Assembly (NCBI RefSeq): GCF_024710845.1
Contig: NZ_JANJTZ010000039.1
Coordinates: forward strand, 62,001 to 126,000
DNA: 64,000 bases
Reading direction: 5' to 3'
Source: Mesorhizobium sp.
Lineage (GTDB): Bacteria > Pseudomonadota > Alphaproteobacteria > Rhizobiales > Rhizobiaceae
Of the stretch, positions 10,143 through 19,789 are shown piece by piece (within the stretch, counting starts at the first letter, position 1; each line of letters opens with the position of its first letter). A program made the translations under genes and the position numbers. Below the pieces are notes generated by a model. That model made no database searches. It had not been told where the DNA came from and saw only the letters and a program-made list of their open reading frames with translations.

Positions 10143-10652
10143 CTAGTCCGTCTCGTCCTCGGCATCCCGCGCCATCATCAGGGCAGGGCCATAGATTGAA
10201 GTTCTCGTGTCGAAGGGGACAAAGCCCGCCTTCTCATAGGCACGGATAGCCCGGGCGTTCGTCGGGCTCGGATCGATGATCAGCCGCGGCGCGCCCTCGT
10301 CGAACAGCTGCTCGGCGAACTGCGCGATGATTGCGCTGCCGTGGCCCAGGCCGAGCAGCTCCGGCACGCCGATCGTGATATCGAGCCCCAGCGTGCCGAA
10401 CGGCTGGTCCGCGTAGGGATGATCGTCCTCCAGATGCGGATCGTAGCTCTGGAGATAGGCGATCGGCTTCCCGTCCAGCTCGACGATGAGCGCTTCCATT
10501 GCGACGTTCTCCATGACCTCCCGCAGCTCGGCGAGGCTTTCGTCCGGATCACCCCACCATTCGCGCACATGCGGCTCGGCGAGCCAGCCAGCAAGCAGCG
10601 GCAGGTCGGTTTCGGTGACGGCGCGGAAGCCGTAGGTCGGCTTACGCAGCAT
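10143..10652 (-). CDS. GNAT family N-acetyltransferase, AacA/AAC(6')-like
   Basis: The 169-residue protein has a GNAT acetyl-CoA fold, with [29 protein letters not shown] as the pyrophosphate-binding region and [18 protein letters not shown] as motif B. It resembles aminoglycoside 6'-acetyltransferases and siderophore acyltransferases in the REWWGDP opening. It lies between hslV and hslU: its start overlaps the hslV 3' end by 11 bases and its stop is one base before hslU. It is therefore expressed with the protease. Drug resistance is unlikely to be its native role given this core setting. The substrate is unknown. Confidence 0.85.
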   Translation of the reverse strand: MLRKPTYGFRAVTETDLPLLAGWLAEPHVREWWGDPDESLAELREVMENVAMEALIVELDGKPIAYLQSYDPHLEDDHPYADQPFGTLGLDITIGVPELLGLGHGSAIIAQFAEQLFDEGAPRLIIDPSPTNARAIRAYEKAGFVPFDTRTSIYGPALMMARDAEDETD

Positions 10653-11190
10653 CGATCGTTTCGAGCGTGATGGACTGGTTGGTATAGATGCAGATGTCGG
10701 CCGCTATCTGCATCGCCTTGCGCGCGATCTCCTCGGCATCCTTGTCGGTATCGATCAGCGCGCGGGCGGCGGCCAGCGCATAATTGCCGCCCGAGCCGAT
10801 CGCCATCACGCCATGTTCCGGTTCCAGCACGTCGCCGGTGCCGGTCAGCGCCAGCGTCACCGATTTGTCGGCCACCAGCATCATCGCCTCGAGACGGCGC
10901 AGATAGCGGTCGGTGCGCCAGTCCTTGGCGAGCTCAACGCAGGCGCGGGTCAACTGGTCGGGATACTGTTCGAGCTTGGATTCGAGCCGTTCGAGCAAGG
11001 TGAAGGCGTCTGCCGTGGCGCCTGCGAAGCCGGCGATGACGTTGCCCTTGCCGATCCGGCGCACCTTGCGGGCGTTGCCCTTCATCACCGTGTTGCCGAG
11101 GCTCACCTGGCCGTCGCCGGCGATCACGACCTTGCCGTCCTTGCGCACGGTCACGATCGTCGTTCCGTGCATGATGATTTCGTTGGACAT
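10642..11190 (-). CDS. hslV: ATP-dependent protease peptidase subunit HslV
   Basis: HslV is the proteasome-beta-like threonine protease that forms a double hexamer with HslU. The 182-residue precursor has a nine-residue propeptide ending in HG. Removal exposes Thr10 of [23 protein letters not shown] as the catalytic nucleophile, and Lys at about residue 43 ([10 protein letters not shown]) belongs to the active site. The conserved [17 protein letters not shown] and [14 protein letters not shown] blocks are complete. It is first in hslV-GNAT-hslU and divergent from hisB across 197 bases. Confidence 0.95.
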   Translation of the reverse strand: MSNEIIMHGTTIVTVRKDGKVVIAGDGQVSLGNTVMKGNARKVRRIGKGNVIAGFAGATADAFTLLERLESKLEQYPDQLTRACVELAKDWRTDRYLRRLEAMMLVADKSVTLALTGTGDVLEPEHGVMAIGSGGNYALAAARALIDTDKDAEEIARKAMQIAADICIYTNQSITLETIDAA

Positions 11191-11387
11191 GAAATACTCC
11201 GAGAGCGAAACAGCCCGGCCCGAAGCGCCGTGGTCGTCTCCAATGCCGACCTATGTATGCACGCTAACCGTGATTGCAATCTTCGCGACCCCCTGGCTGA
11301 TCGGTCAGGTTTGCGCCGCCGCGTCAACTGGAAATAGCTCTGACATGCTGATAAGAGGCGGTCACTTCGGGACCAGGGATATCGCGA

Positions 11388-11996
11388 ATGCCCAGCACCA
11401 CGCCGCGCCGCGCCGAGATCAGACGGGCGACCAAGGAAACGGAGATCTCCGTTTCGGTCGACCTCGACGGCTCGGGCAAGTTCGACGTCTCGACCGGCGT
11501 CGGCTTCTTCGATCACATGCTGGAGCAACTGTCGCGCCATTCGCTGATCGACATGAATGTGCGCGCCAAGGGCGATCTGCACATCGACGACCACCACACG
11601 GTGGAAGACGTCGGTATCGCGCTCGGCCAGGCGATCTCCAGGGCGCTGGGCGAGCGGCGCGGCATCTGCCGCTACGCCTCGCTCGACCTTGCGATGGACG
11701 AGACGCTGACGCGCGCCGCGATCGACGTATCGGGACGGCCGTTCCTCGTCTGGAACGTCGCCTTCACGGCTCCGAAGATCGGCACCTTCGACACGGAACT
11801 GGTGCGCGAGTTTTTCCAGGCTCTGTCGCAGAATGCCGGCGTGACGCTGCACGTGACGAACCACTACGGCGCCAACAGCCATCACATCGCCGAGACCTGC
11901 TTCAAGGCCGTGGCGCGCGTTCTGCGCACCGCGATGGAGGCCGATACGCGCCAGGCAGGCGCCATTCCCTCGACCAAGGGAACGCTGAAAGGATAG
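11388..11996 (+). CDS. hisB: Imidazoleglycerol-phosphate dehydratase
   Basis: This enzyme converts imidazoleglycerol phosphate to imidazole acetol phosphate in histidine synthesis. It is the monofunctional form (202 aa, without the N-terminal phosphatase domain of E. coli HisB). The Mn-binding signatures [18 protein letters not shown] and [12 protein letters not shown] are intact. It heads the operon hisB-DUF2628-hisH-DUF1330-hisA-Uma2-hisF-hisE-coaA, in which spacings are a few bases or overlaps. The promoter presumably lies in 11191-11387, shared with divergent hslV. I saw no attenuator-like His-rich leader. Confidence 0.95.
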   Translation: MPSTTPRRAEIRRATKETEISVSVDLDGSGKFDVSTGVGFFDHMLEQLSRHSLIDMNVRAKGDLHIDDHHTVEDVGIALGQAISRALGERRGICRYASLDLAMDETLTRAAIDVSGRPFLVWNVAFTAPKIGTFDTELVREFFQALSQNAGVTLHVTNHYGANSHHIAETCFKAVARVLRTAMEADTRQAGAIPSTKGTLKG

Positions 11997-12000
11997 TCCG

Positions 12001-12477
12001 ATGGCGAGCTTCGTGGTGATGGAAGCCCCGGAAGGCCGCGACGAAGCGGTGTATGTCCGGGACGGCTTCCACGTCCTGGCCTTTCTGCTGCCGCCGATCT
12101 GGCTTGCCTGGCATCGGCTCTGGATCGAGGCACTCCTCGCCTTTGCGGTCATGGTGGTGCTGGCCTCGCTTGGCGGCGTTTCCGGTTTCGGCGATGCCGC
12201 CCCGCTCCTCTCCCTGCTGGTCTCGCTCTATGTCGGCCTGGAAGCGCCGGCGATCTGGATCGCCGCGTTGCGCCGCCGAGGCTGGCATGAATGGGGCGTG
12301 GTGGACGCTCATAATCGCGACGACGCCGAGACGAAACATCTCTTCGCCGAGGGGCCCGACGCGGTCGATGACAGTGTCGAACGGGCACCGCCCATGCCGT
12401 CGACCGAACCGCTATCGCCGCGTCCCGTTCCTTCCGGCCCGGCGCTCGGCCTGTTCTCCTATCCGGGAGCGCGCTGA
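12001..12477 (+). CDS. DUF2628 family membrane protein
   Basis: The 158-residue protein matches the DUF2628 family. A short polar start ([20 protein letters not shown]) is followed by two or three hydrophobic segments at about residues 22-43, 45-62 and 65-85, and then an acidic/Pro-rich tail. It sits four bases after hisB and two bases before hisH. This position is common in rhizobial his operons. The function is unknown, and nothing in it suggests an enzymatic part in histidine synthesis. Confidence 0.75.
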   Translation: MASFVVMEAPEGRDEAVYVRDGFHVLAFLLPPIWLAWHRLWIEALLAFAVMVVLASLGGVSGFGDAAPLLSLLVSLYVGLEAPAIWIAALRRRGWHEWGVVDAHNRDDAETKHLFAEGPDAVDDSVERAPPMPSTEPLSPRPVPSGPALGLFSYPGAR

Positions 12478-12479
12478 CA

Positions 12480-13130
12480 ATGCGGGTTGCCATCATCGAC
12501 TATGGCTCGGGCAATCTGCGCTCGGCCACCAAGGCATTCGAACGCGCCGCGCGTGAAGCCGGCATTGCCGCGCAGATCGACCTGACGGCCGACGCGGAGC
12601 GCGTGCGCACCGCCGACCGCATCGTCCTGCCCGGCGTCGGCGCCTATGCCGATTGCGCTGCTGGCCTGCACGCGGTTCCCGGCATGTGGGAGGCGGTCGA
12701 GGAGGTTGCGATCCAGAACGGTCGCCCGTTCCTCGGCATCTGCGTCGGCATGCAGCTGATGTCCGAACGCGGCCTGGAGAAGACGATCACGACCGGTTTC
12801 GGCTGGATCGCCGGCGACGTGAAGGAGATCGAGCCGTCGGACCCGTCGCTGAAGATTCCGCAGATCGGCTGGAACACGATTCACGTGAAACATCCCCATC
12901 CGCTCTTCGACGGCATTCGCACCGGCGATGACGGGCTGCATGCCTATTTCGTGCATTCCTATCATCTCGACGCAGCGAAACCCGAACAGGTGCTTGCGAC
13001 CGCCGATTATGGCGGACCGGTCACCGCCGCCGTCGGCCGTGACAATCTCGCAGGCACCCAGTTTCATCCGGAAAAGAGCCAGGAACTTGGTCTTGCTCTC
13101 ATCGCCAATTTTCTGAGGTGGAAACCATGA
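12480..13130 (+). CDS. hisH: Imidazole glycerol phosphate synthase, glutamine amidotransferase subunit
   Basis: HisH hydrolyses glutamine and channels ammonia to HisF. The 216-residue class-I amidotransferase has the nucleophile Cys in [12 protein letters not shown], and the His/Glu pair in [10 protein letters not shown] completes the triad. The opening [10 protein letters not shown] and the oxyanion-loop segment [10 protein letters not shown] are standard. Its stop overlaps the DUF1330 start (ATGA), and the partner hisF is encoded 1.6 kb downstream in the same operon. Confidence 0.95.
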   Translation: MRVAIIDYGSGNLRSATKAFERAAREAGIAAQIDLTADAERVRTADRIVLPGVGAYADCAAGLHAVPGMWEAVEEVAIQNGRPFLGICVGMQLMSERGLEKTITTGFGWIAGDVKEIEPSDPSLKIPQIGWNTIHVKHPHPLFDGIRTGDDGLHAYFVHSYHLDAAKPEQVLATADYGGPVTAAVGRDNLAGTQFHPEKSQELGLALIANFLRWKP

Positions 13131-13420
13131 CGACGAAGAAGGGCTATTGGCTGGCGCTGGTCGACGTCACCGACCCGGACAACTATCCGCGCTACATCGC
13201 AGCCAACAAGGCGGCGTTCGACAAATTTGGCGCGACCTTCGTCGTGCGCGGCGGCCAGGGACAGGTGATGGAAGGCGCCTCCGCCAACCGCTGGGTCGTA
13301 ATCGAATTCAAGAACTACCAGACCGCTATCGACTGCTTCCACTCGCCCGAATATCAGGCGGCGCTGGAGCTTCGGAAGGCGTTCGCGACGGCGCATATGG
13401 CCATCGTCGAGGGCGTCTGA
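13127..13420 (+). CDS. DUF1330 domain protein
   Basis: This 97-residue cytosolic protein has the DUF1330 dimeric alpha/beta ferredoxin-like fold signature ([20 protein letters not shown] and [23 protein letters not shown]). The ATG at 13127 overlaps the hisH stop and has GAGGTG a few bases upstream. A GTG nine bases earlier is the only competitor. Its function is not established; related folds act as monooxygenases or small-molecule binders. It lies three bases before hisA, so it is co-expressed with histidine synthesis. Confidence 0.82.
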   Translation: MTTKKGYWLALVDVTDPDNYPRYIAANKAAFDKFGATFVVRGGQGQVMEGASANRWVVIEFKNYQTAIDCFHSPEYQAALELRKAFATAHMAIVEGV

Positions 13421-13423
13421 CGC

Positions 13424-14179
13424 ATGATCCTCTTCCCCGCGATCGATCTCAAGGACGGCAAATGCGTCCGGCTCAAGCTGGGCGACATGGCGACGGCCAC
13501 GGTCTACAACGAAGACCCCGGCGCGCAGGCGAAAGCCTTCGAGGACCAGGGCTTCTCCTGGCTGCACGTGGTCGATCTCAACGGCGCCTTCAAAGGTCAG
13601 AGCGTCAACAGCGCAGCCGTCGGCGCCATCCTCAAGGCGACGAAGAATCCGGTCCAGCTCGGCGGCGGCATCCGCACCCTGCCCCAGATCGAGGACTGGC
13701 TCGACCGGGGCCTCGCCCGCGTCATCCTCGGCACCGTCGCGGTGCGCGATCCTGATCTCGTCAAGGAGGCCTGCCGGCTCTTCCCGGGCAAGATCGCCGT
13801 CGGCATCGACGCCAAGGGCGGCAAGGTCGCGGTCGAAGGCTGGGCCGAGGCCTCCGAACTCGGCGTCATCGAACTGGCGAAGAAATTCGAAGGCGCGGGC
13901 GTCGCCGCGATCGTCTACACCGACATCGACCGCGACGGCGTGCTGACCGGCATCAACTGGGAATCTACCATCGACCTGGCGAATGCGGTCTCGATCCCCG
14001 TCATCGCCTCGGGTGGTCTTGCCTCGCTCGCCGACATCGTCCGCATGACAATGCCCGACGCGCGAAAGCTCGAAGGCGCCATCTCCGGCCGTGCGCTCTA
14101 TGACGGGCGCATCGACCCTGCCACGGCGTTGGCAGTCCTGCGAGGGGATCACAAGCCCGGCAAGGGTATGCTAGACTGA
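13424..14179 (+). CDS. hisA: Phosphoribosylformimino-5-aminoimidazole carboxamide ribotide isomerase
   Basis: HisA catalyses the Amadori rearrangement of ProFAR to PRFAR. The 251-residue TIM barrel has the first catalytic Asp in [14 protein letters not shown], the second in [12 protein letters not shown], and phosphate-binding loops at QLGGGIR and ASGGL. Full length. It is followed four bases later by the Uma2-type gene, which separates it from hisF. Confidence 0.95.
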   Translation: MILFPAIDLKDGKCVRLKLGDMATATVYNEDPGAQAKAFEDQGFSWLHVVDLNGAFKGQSVNSAAVGAILKATKNPVQLGGGIRTLPQIEDWLDRGLARVILGTVAVRDPDLVKEACRLFPGKIAVGIDAKGGKVAVEGWAEASELGVIELAKKFEGAGVAAIVYTDIDRDGVLTGINWESTIDLANAVSIPVIASGGLASLADIVRMTMPDARKLEGAISGRALYDGRIDPATALAVLRGDHKPGKGMLD

Positions 14180-14183
14180 CACA

Positions 14184-14744
14184 ATGAACATCCAGTCGAG
14201 ACTGCCGACCACACCGGACGAATTCCTGCGCTGGAACGAAGGGCGCGAGGGGAAGTGGGATTTTGTCGAGGGAAGGATCGTCGACATGATGGTGAAGGTG
14301 TCTCGAAACCATGCCATCATCGCCGCGCGCTTGACGACCATTCTCGGCCAATCCCTGCCGTTCCCTCCCTTCACTGTCTCGACAGCCGACTTCGGCGTGA
14401 AGACTGCCCGGAGTGTCCGATATCCGGACGTGATGGTGGATCAGGAGAGGGGCTCGGGAGCAGATCTTGCCGCAGCGTCGCCTGTGCTGATCGCTGAAGT
14501 CCTGTCGCGTTCGACGATGGCAATCGATTTTAATCAGAAGGCCCAAGAGTATCAAACCCTGGGGTCGTTGAGACACTATTTGGTCCTCGCGCAGGACGAA
14601 CCCCGGGTGTGGCTCTGGTCACAGGACGGAGTATGGTCAGAGCCGTCCATGACGGAAGGACTGGAGGGGGAGATCGCGTTGCCCGCGATCGGCCTGACAA
14701 TCCGCCTTATGTCGATCTATTCGGGCCTGTTTGACCAGCAATGA
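14184..14744 (+). CDS. Uma2 family protein (PD-(D/E)XK nuclease fold, DUF820)
   Basis: The 186-residue protein matches the Uma2/DUF820 family of putative restriction-like endonucleases. Visible core residues are D82 in YPDVMVD, E105 in VLIAEVLS and K119 in FNQKAQEY, with the family ending [15 protein letters not shown]. The predicted catalytic set therefore looks intact. It sits between hisA (four-base gap) and hisF (ATGA overlap), so it must be translated from the his message. The family is most abundant in cyanobacteria, and its substrate and role are unknown. A later insertion into the his operon is likely but not proven. Confidence 0.85.
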   Translation: MNIQSRLPTTPDEFLRWNEGREGKWDFVEGRIVDMMVKVSRNHAIIAARLTTILGQSLPFPPFTVSTADFGVKTARSVRYPDVMVDQERGSGADLAAASPVLIAEVLSRSTMAIDFNQKAQEYQTLGSLRHYLVLAQDEPRVWLWSQDGVWSEPSMTEGLEGEIALPAIGLTIRLMSIYSGLFDQQ

Positions 14745-15535
14745 CCCTCAAATCCCGCGTCATCCCCTGCCTTGACGTCAAGGACGGCCGCGTCGTCAAG
14801 GGCGTCAACTTCGTCGACCTGATCGACGCCGGCGATCCAGTCGAGGCCGCTCGCGCCTATGATGCCGCCGGCGCCGACGAGCTCTGCTTCCTCGACATCA
14901 CCGCTTCTTCCGACAATCGTGAGACGATTTTCGACGTCGTCGCCCGCACGGCCGAACAGTGCTTCATGCCGCTAACCGTGGGCGGCGGCGTGCGCCAGGT
15001 CGCGGATATCCGCAGGCTCCTGCTGGCGGGCGCCGACAAGGTGTCGATCAACACCGCGGCGGTGAACAATCCGGATTTCGTCGCCGAGGCCGCCGACAAG
15101 TTCGGCAACCAGTGCATCGTCGTCGCCATCGACGCCAAGAAGGTGTCCGCTCCGGGCGAGACCGACCGCTGGGAGATCTTCACGCATGGCGGGCGCATGC
15201 CCACCGGCATCGACGCGATAGAGTTCGCGCGCAAGGTCGTGGATTTGGGTGCTGGCGAGATCCTGCTCACCTCGATGGACCGCGACGGCACCAAGGCCGG
15301 CTACGACATCCCCCTTACCCGAGCGATCGCGGACGCCGTGCGCGCACCGGTCATCGCTTCGGGCGGCGTCGGCACTCTCGATCATCTGGTGGAAGGCATA
15401 CGCGACGGCCATGCGACTGCAGTTCTCGCCGCGTCGATCTTCCATTTCGGCACCTATTCGATCGGCGAGGCGAAGGCCTACATGGCGAAAGCTGGTCTCG
15501 CCATGAGACTCGACTCCGCCCCGCGCGCAGCGTAA
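14741..15535 (+). CDS. hisF: Imidazole glycerol phosphate synthase, cyclase subunit
   Basis: HisF forms imidazoleglycerol phosphate and AICAR from PRFAR and the ammonia delivered by HisH. The 264-residue barrel has the catalytic Asp11-equivalent in [13 protein letters not shown] and the second in [13 protein letters not shown], with phosphate loops VGGGVR and ASGGVG. Its start overlaps the Uma2-type gene by four bases. AICAR from this reaction feeds purine synthesis. The last few residues (SAPRAA) are variable. Confidence 0.95.
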   Translation: MTLKSRVIPCLDVKDGRVVKGVNFVDLIDAGDPVEAARAYDAAGADELCFLDITASSDNRETIFDVVARTAEQCFMPLTVGGGVRQVADIRRLLLAGADKVSINTAAVNNPDFVAEAADKFGNQCIVVAIDAKKVSAPGETDRWEIFTHGGRMPTGIDAIEFARKVVDLGAGEILLTSMDRDGTKAGYDIPLTRAIADAVRAPVIASGGVGTLDHLVEGIRDGHATAVLAASIFHFGTYSIGEAKAYMAKAGLAMRLDSAPRAA

Positions 15536-15546
15536 ACGCCGCTCCG

Positions 15547-15870
15547 ATGGCCGGTTTTTCCCTCTCCGATCTCGAACGCATCGTCGGCGAGCGCGCGCTT
15601 TCCGGTGACGGGAATTCGTGGACCGCGAAACTCTACCGCTCCGGCATGGAGCGTGCGGCCAAGAAGATGGGCGAGGAAGCGGTCGAAACCGTCATCGCCG
15701 CCGTGAAGGGCGACGACGAAGCCCTGGTTTCGGAAAGCGCCGACCTTCTCTATCATTGGCTGGTGGTCATGAGGATCGCCGGGATTCCGCTTTCCGACGT
15801 GATGGCGGAGCTTGAACGTCGCACCGCCCAATCGGGCATTGCCGAAAAGGCGTCCCGCAGACAGGACTGA
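15547..15870 (+). CDS. hisE: Phosphoribosyl-ATP pyrophosphatase
   Basis: HisE hydrolyses phosphoribosyl-ATP to phosphoribosyl-AMP and PPi. The 107-residue all-alpha MazG-like protein carries the Mg-binding signature [12 protein letters not shown] and the downstream [11 protein letters not shown]. The frame is open far upstream through hisF, but the ATG at 15547, 11 bases after the hisF stop, gives the normal length and [10 protein letters not shown] start. It stands alone (not fused to HisI), as in other alphaproteobacteria. Confidence 0.93.
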   Translation: MAGFSLSDLERIVGERALSGDGNSWTAKLYRSGMERAAKKMGEEAVETVIAAVKGDDEALVSESADLLYHWLVVMRIAGIPLSDVMAELERRTAQSGIAEKASRRQD

Positions 15871-15888
15871 CGGCAGAAGGGTCGGCCG

Positions 15889-16848
15889 ATGGATCAGCTT
15901 GCTCCCACGGAGAAGTATTCGCCCTACCGCGTCTTCACGGCGGCGCAGTGGGCGGGTTTCCGCGCCGACACCCCGATGACGCTGACGGCCGACGAGGTCC
16001 AGCGGCTCCGCTCCATGAACGACCCGATCGATCTGGAGGAGGTGCGGCGCATCTATCTGTCGCTGTCGCGACTGCTCTCGGCCCATGTCGAGGCAAGCCA
16101 GCTCCTGTTCCGCCAGAGACAGGCATTCTTCAACGCCGGCGACGCGGTGAAGACGCCGTTCATCATCGGTATCGCCGGCTCCGTCGCCGTCGGCAAGTCC
16201 ACCACGGCGCGCGTCCTGAAGGAGCTTCTCCAGCGCTGGCCGTCCAGCCCGAAGGTCGATCTGGTCACCACGGACGGCTTCCTCTGGTCGAATGAGGTGC
16301 TGCGCCGCGAAAACCTCATGGACCGCAAGGGTTTTCCCGAGAGCTACGACGTCGGCGCCCTGCTCCGCTTCCTCTCGGCGATCAAGTCAGGCCTGCGCAA
16401 CGTCCATGCGCCGCTCTACTCGCACCTGACCTATGACGTGCTGGCCGGCCAGTTCGTCACCATAGATCGGCCAGACATCCTCATCTTCGAGGGCATCAAC
16501 GTGCTGCAGACGCGCGACCTGCCGAAAGACGGCAACGCGGTGCCCTTCGTCTCGGACTTCTTCGACTTCTCGATCTATATCGACGCCGAAGAGGAACTCA
16601 TCCACAAGTGGTATATCGATCGCTTCATGCGCCTGCGCGAGACCGCGTTCCGCGACCCGAACTCCTTTTTCCATCGCTATGCGAGCCTCTCGAAAGACGC
16701 GGCAATGGCGATCGCCGAGGGGTTGTGGGCGAACATCAACCTGAAGAACCTGCACGAGAACATCCAGCCTACGCGCCCGCGCGCCGACCTGATCCTCAAG
16801 AAAGGCGCCGATCACCTCATCGAGGAAGTCGCGCTGAGGAAGCTCTGA
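15889..16848 (+). CDS. coaA: Pantothenate kinase (type I)
   Basis: CoaA phosphorylates pantothenate, the committed and CoA-feedback-regulated step of CoA synthesis. The 319-residue P-loop kinase has Walker A in [17 protein letters not shown], followed by [18 protein letters not shown] and FEGINVLQ as in E. coli CoaA. It lies 18 bases after hisE, and hisE-coaA adjacency is standard in rhizobia. It is the last gene of the his transcript before a 52-base gap. Confidence 0.95.
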   Translation: MDQLAPTEKYSPYRVFTAAQWAGFRADTPMTLTADEVQRLRSMNDPIDLEEVRRIYLSLSRLLSAHVEASQLLFRQRQAFFNAGDAVKTPFIIGIAGSVAVGKSTTARVLKELLQRWPSSPKVDLVTTDGFLWSNEVLRRENLMDRKGFPESYDVGALLRFLSAIKSGLRNVHAPLYSHLTYDVLAGQFVTIDRPDILIFEGINVLQTRDLPKDGNAVPFVSDFFDFSIYIDAEEELIHKWYIDRFMRLRETAFRDPNSFFHRYASLSKDAAMAIAEGLWANINLKNLHENIQPTRPRADLILKKGADHLIEEVALRKL

Positions 16849-16900
16849 ATGCGCCGATTCACACTATCTTAGCCGCTAGGGTCATAATGTCGCGACCCTG

Positions 16901-18136
16901 ATGAAGCGGCTCATGACCTGGTTCAACTCTCTGCCTTCGTATTACCGGATCGCGCTCGTCCCGGGCCTGGTCGCACTTGTCTGCACTCTCTACATCACCT
17001 GGCAGGGGTTGACCTTGCCGGGCATCCATCCGGGCTTTGCCGACAAGGATTTCGCGAATTATTGGACGGCCGGAAAACTCATCCTCGCGGGCCGGACGGC
17101 CGATCTGTTCGGACCTCACCCGGTCTATTTCGCCCATCTGACCGAGGTCTTCGGTCCGGATTATCCGTGGCATAACTGGAGCTATCCCCCTCATTATCTG
17201 CTGTTTCTGGGGCCCCTCGGCCTGTTCGGCTACAAAGTGGCGATGATGCTGTTTCTGGCGGTCACCGGCGCCTTCTTTGTCTGGGCGGCCAGGGCGTTTG
17301 GCGGACGCGACAACAGTCTGGTCTGGATCGCGATCATTCCTTTTGTGGCTCACAACCTGTGGGTCGCCCAAAACGGATTTCTCTTCGCAGGTTGCGCTCT
17401 CGCCGCATTGGCCTTTCGCGACAGCCGCCCCCTCCTTGCGGGAGTCTTCCTGGGATTGCTGACGATCAAGCCGCAGCTCGGCGTCTTCTTCCCGTTCCTG
17501 CTGCTCGCTGAACGCCGCTGGCTGGTGATCGCCAGTGCGGCAGCGACGACTTTCTTTCTGGTTGGACTGTCGGCGGCGATCTTCGGTGTCGACGCCTGGC
17601 GCGGCTATCTGGCCGAAGTCATCCCGTACCAGGCTTTCGTCATGCGCGAGCTCGAAGGCACTTTCCTCGCGATGCTGACCTCGGTCTACGGCATGTTGCG
17701 TAATTGGGGCCTTTCCGCTGACATCGCCTTGCCGTTGCATGCCGTTATCGCGATCCCTGCGGCTATCATCACCATTGCGGCTTTCTTCCTCGGCGGATCC
17801 GACCGGGACCGTTCGGTGCTGCTTCTCGTGGCGACGTTCGTCGTGACGCCCTATGCACTGACCTACGACCTGGGTCTGCTGGCCGGCGCGCTTGCCGTGC
17901 TCGCCATCACCGGGATCGCCCAAGGCAACCGCAACGGACTTCTAGTAGCGGTCGCCATGCTCTTGCCGGTCATCATGATGCCGCTTGGCGAGGCGCATGT
18001 GACCATCGCGCCGCTGCTGATCATGATGATCTACGCAATGGCTCTAGCGAACACCGGGGCGTGGGAGCGCCTGCGTGCGGCACAGGGCATCACACGCCGG
18101 AACCGGGCGAAGTCACCCTTCTCAGCGTCAGGTTGA
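16901..18136 (+). CDS. GT87/DUF2029-type polytopic membrane protein
   Basis: The 411-residue protein has roughly ten hydrophobic helices. A luminal/periplasmic loop after the first helix (LPGIHPGFADKDFANYWTAGKLILAGRTADLF) has the acidic DKDFANYW motif typical of GT87 (DUF2029) polyprenyl-phosphate-mannose-dependent transferases. A role in glycosylation of a surface polymer is therefore likely, but donor and acceptor are unknown. The C-terminal 47 bases overlap alkB on the opposite strand. Confidence 0.75.
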   Translation: MKRLMTWFNSLPSYYRIALVPGLVALVCTLYITWQGLTLPGIHPGFADKDFANYWTAGKLILAGRTADLFGPHPVYFAHLTEVFGPDYPWHNWSYPPHYLLFLGPLGLFGYKVAMMLFLAVTGAFFVWAARAFGGRDNSLVWIAIIPFVAHNLWVAQNGFLFAGCALAALAFRDSRPLLAGVFLGLLTIKPQLGVFFPFLLLAERRWLVIASAAATTFFLVGLSAAIFGVDAWRGYLAEVIPYQAFVMRELEGTFLAMLTSVYGMLRNWGLSADIALPLHAVIAIPAAIITIAAFFLGGSDRDRSVLLLVATFVVTPYALTYDLGLLAGALAVLAITGIAQGNRNGLLVAVAMLLPVIMMPLGEAHVTIAPLLIMMIYAMALANTGAWERLRAAQGITRRNRAKSPFSASG

Positions 18137-18716
18137 TCCGGCCGCCGCTCTTGAGCAGCGGCGAGGTGCCGGGATAGATCCGGTCCACGCCGTGAAAGAT
18201 CATTCGCGATTCGCCGCCCAGCACCACCACGTCGCCGCTGTTCAGGCGGAACGACTGCGTTGGATCGTTCCGCACTGTCCCTCCGATCCTGAACAGGCAC
18301 GTATCGCCGAGCGAGACGGATACGACTGGCGCGGATAGGTCCTGTTCGTCGCGGTCCTGGTGCAGGCCCATTCGGGCAGTGTCGTCGTAGAAATTGACCA
18401 GGCAGACCTCGGGATCAATGTCGGCACCCGACACGTCGCGCCAGATGGCCAGCAGCCGATGCGGAATCGGCGGCCAGGCGCGGCCGGTCACAGGATGGGT
18501 CGGCTGGTATCGGTAACCCCGCTCGCGGTCGGTGACCCAGCCGAGCGCGCCGCAATTCGTCATGCGTACGCTCATCAGTTTGCCGGTGCGCGGCATTTCC
18601 GGGGTGAACAGTGGCGCCGCCTGCACCACCTCCCTGATATCCTCTACCGATGCGCGCTGCGCCGGCACATCCAGGTAGACAGGCAGATGCCGGAAGCCGT
18701 CGGGAAGCGTCTTCAT
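18090..18716 (-). CDS. alkB: AlkB-type 2-oxoglutarate/Fe(II) DNA dealkylase
   Basis: AlkB oxidatively removes methyl groups from N1-methyladenine and N3-methylcytosine. The 208-residue protein has the iron ligands His and Asp in GLHQDRDE and His in IFHGVDRI, plus the 2-oxoglutarate Arg pair in RINLTLRRV. NFYDDTARMG corresponds to the substrate-lid NxYxxxxxxG pattern. It is somewhat shorter than E. coli AlkB but has all core elements. It overlaps the 3' end of the GT87-type gene in antisense orientation. No Ada-like regulator is nearby. Confidence 0.92.
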   Translation of the reverse strand: MKTLPDGFRHLPVYLDVPAQRASVEDIREVVQAAPLFTPEMPRTGKLMSVRMTNCGALGWVTDRERGYRYQPTHPVTGRAWPPIPHRLLAIWRDVSGADIDPEVCLVNFYDDTARMGLHQDRDEQDLSAPVVSVSLGDTCLFRIGGTVRNDPTQSFRLNSGDVVVLGGESRMIFHGVDRIYPGTSPLLKSGGRINLTLRRVTSPGSGV

Positions 18717-18768
18717 CGGATAGCGTGCCGTCCGGCCGGGAGGATCCGGCCGAACAGCCCTTCCGCCC

Positions 18769-19284
18769 TCAGGCGGTCTCGAGGTCGGGGATGCGCAGCA
18801 CCTGGCCAGGATAGATCTTGTCCGGATGCGTCAGCATCGGGCGGTTCGCCTCGAAGATCACCGTATATTTCGATGCTTTGCCCTTGCCGTAGTGTTTCTC
18901 GGAGATCTTCGACAGGTTGTCGCCTTTCTTGACGGTGTAGAACACCGGTTCCTTGGCCGGCGTCGACGCTTTCACCAGCGACGTCATGTCGACGTTTCCG
19001 TCCAGCTTGAGGCCGGACTCAGGCGCCACGATCTTGAGTTCGCCCGCCTCGACCTTGGAAATGCCGAGCGTATTGCCGACGGCGATGATGGCCTTTTCGA
19101 AGATCGACTGGTCCTTAACGACGCCTTTCAGCACCACCTTGTCGCCCTGAACCTCGACATCCACCTTCTCGGTGCCGAGATTGTAGGAATCGAGCTCTTT
19201 CTTGAGCTTGTCGGCCGCCGGCGGCTCGTCGTCGCCGATGCCCAGCTTCTTGCCCACCGATTTGACGAAATCGAAGATACCCAT
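18769..19284 (-). CDS. kbp: BON-LysM protein, Kbp/YgaU-like
   Basis: The 171-residue protein starts MGIFDFVKSVGKKLG and has a BON domain at about residues 25-90 and a LysM domain at about 115-168 (YTVKKGDNLSKISEKHYGKG, ending IYPGQVLRIP). The layout and sequence resemble E. coli Kbp (YgaU), a cytoplasmic K+-binding protein. There is no signal peptide, which agrees with that localisation despite the LysM domain. The K+-binding role is transferred from E. coli and not shown here. It lies between alkB and arfB on the minus strand. Confidence 0.82.
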   Translation of the reverse strand: MGIFDFVKSVGKKLGIGDDEPPAADKLKKELDSYNLGTEKVDVEVQGDKVVLKGVVKDQSIFEKAIIAVGNTLGISKVEAGELKIVAPESGLKLDGNVDMTSLVKASTPAKEPVFYTVKKGDNLSKISEKHYGKGKASKYTVIFEANRPMLTHPDKIYPGQVLRIPDLETA

Positions 19285-19351
19285 CGGTTCACAGCCTCCA
19301 GATGTTGAACTCGGGCCGACCTTGCCACCGCCGGTCCGGGAATGGAAGGCG

Positions 19352-19789
19352 TCAGTCCTCGCCCACCCGCCCGCGCATCTTCTTCACGGTGGATCGGCCG
19401 GACTTCGCCTTCAGCCGTCGCTCGACCGCGCCCTTCGACGGTTTGGTCTTGCGGCGCGGCTTCGGCGGCGGCTCGGCGGCTTTGGCCACCAGGTCGGCGA
19501 GACGCTGGCGCGCATCTTCGCGGTTGCGTTCCTGCAGCCTGAAGCGGCTGGCCTCGATGACGATGACGCCGTCCTTGGTCGCCCGCTGTCCGGCCATCCG
19601 GATCAGCGCGTCTCTGACATGTTCGGGCAGGCTCCGTGCGTTCATCGCGTCGAAGCGCAGCTGCACGGCGGTCGCGACCTTGTTGACGTTCTGCCCGCCA
19701 GGCCCGGACGCGCGGATGAATGCCTCCTCGAGCTCGTCGTCGTGGACGACGATACCGGGACGAATGATGATGTCCTCGCCGATCGTCAT
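19352..19789 (-). CDS. arfB: Alternative ribosome-rescue factor ArfB (peptidyl-tRNA hydrolase)
   Basis: ArfB enters stalled, non-stop ribosomes and hydrolyses the peptidyl-tRNA. The 145-residue protein has the GGQ catalytic motif at residues 31-33 in [11 protein letters not shown]. The very basic C-terminal tail ([23 protein letters not shown]) threads into the mRNA channel. It is too short for a class I release factor and lacks an anticodon-recognition domain. The start overlaps the nitroreductase stop by four bases. Confidence 0.92.
   Translation of the reverse strand: MTIGEDIIIRPGIVVHDDELEEAFIRASGPGGQNVNKVATAVQLRFDAMNARSLPEHVRDALIRMAGQRATKDGVIVIEASRFRLQERNREDARQRLADLVAKAAEPPPKPRRKTKPSKGAVERRLKAKSGRSTVKKMRGRVGED

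Noticed and set aside
10143-10652. Aminoglycoside-resistance gene
   Set aside because: The protein resembles AAC(6') enzymes, but its place between hslV and hslU argues for a housekeeping substrate; no mobile element is near.
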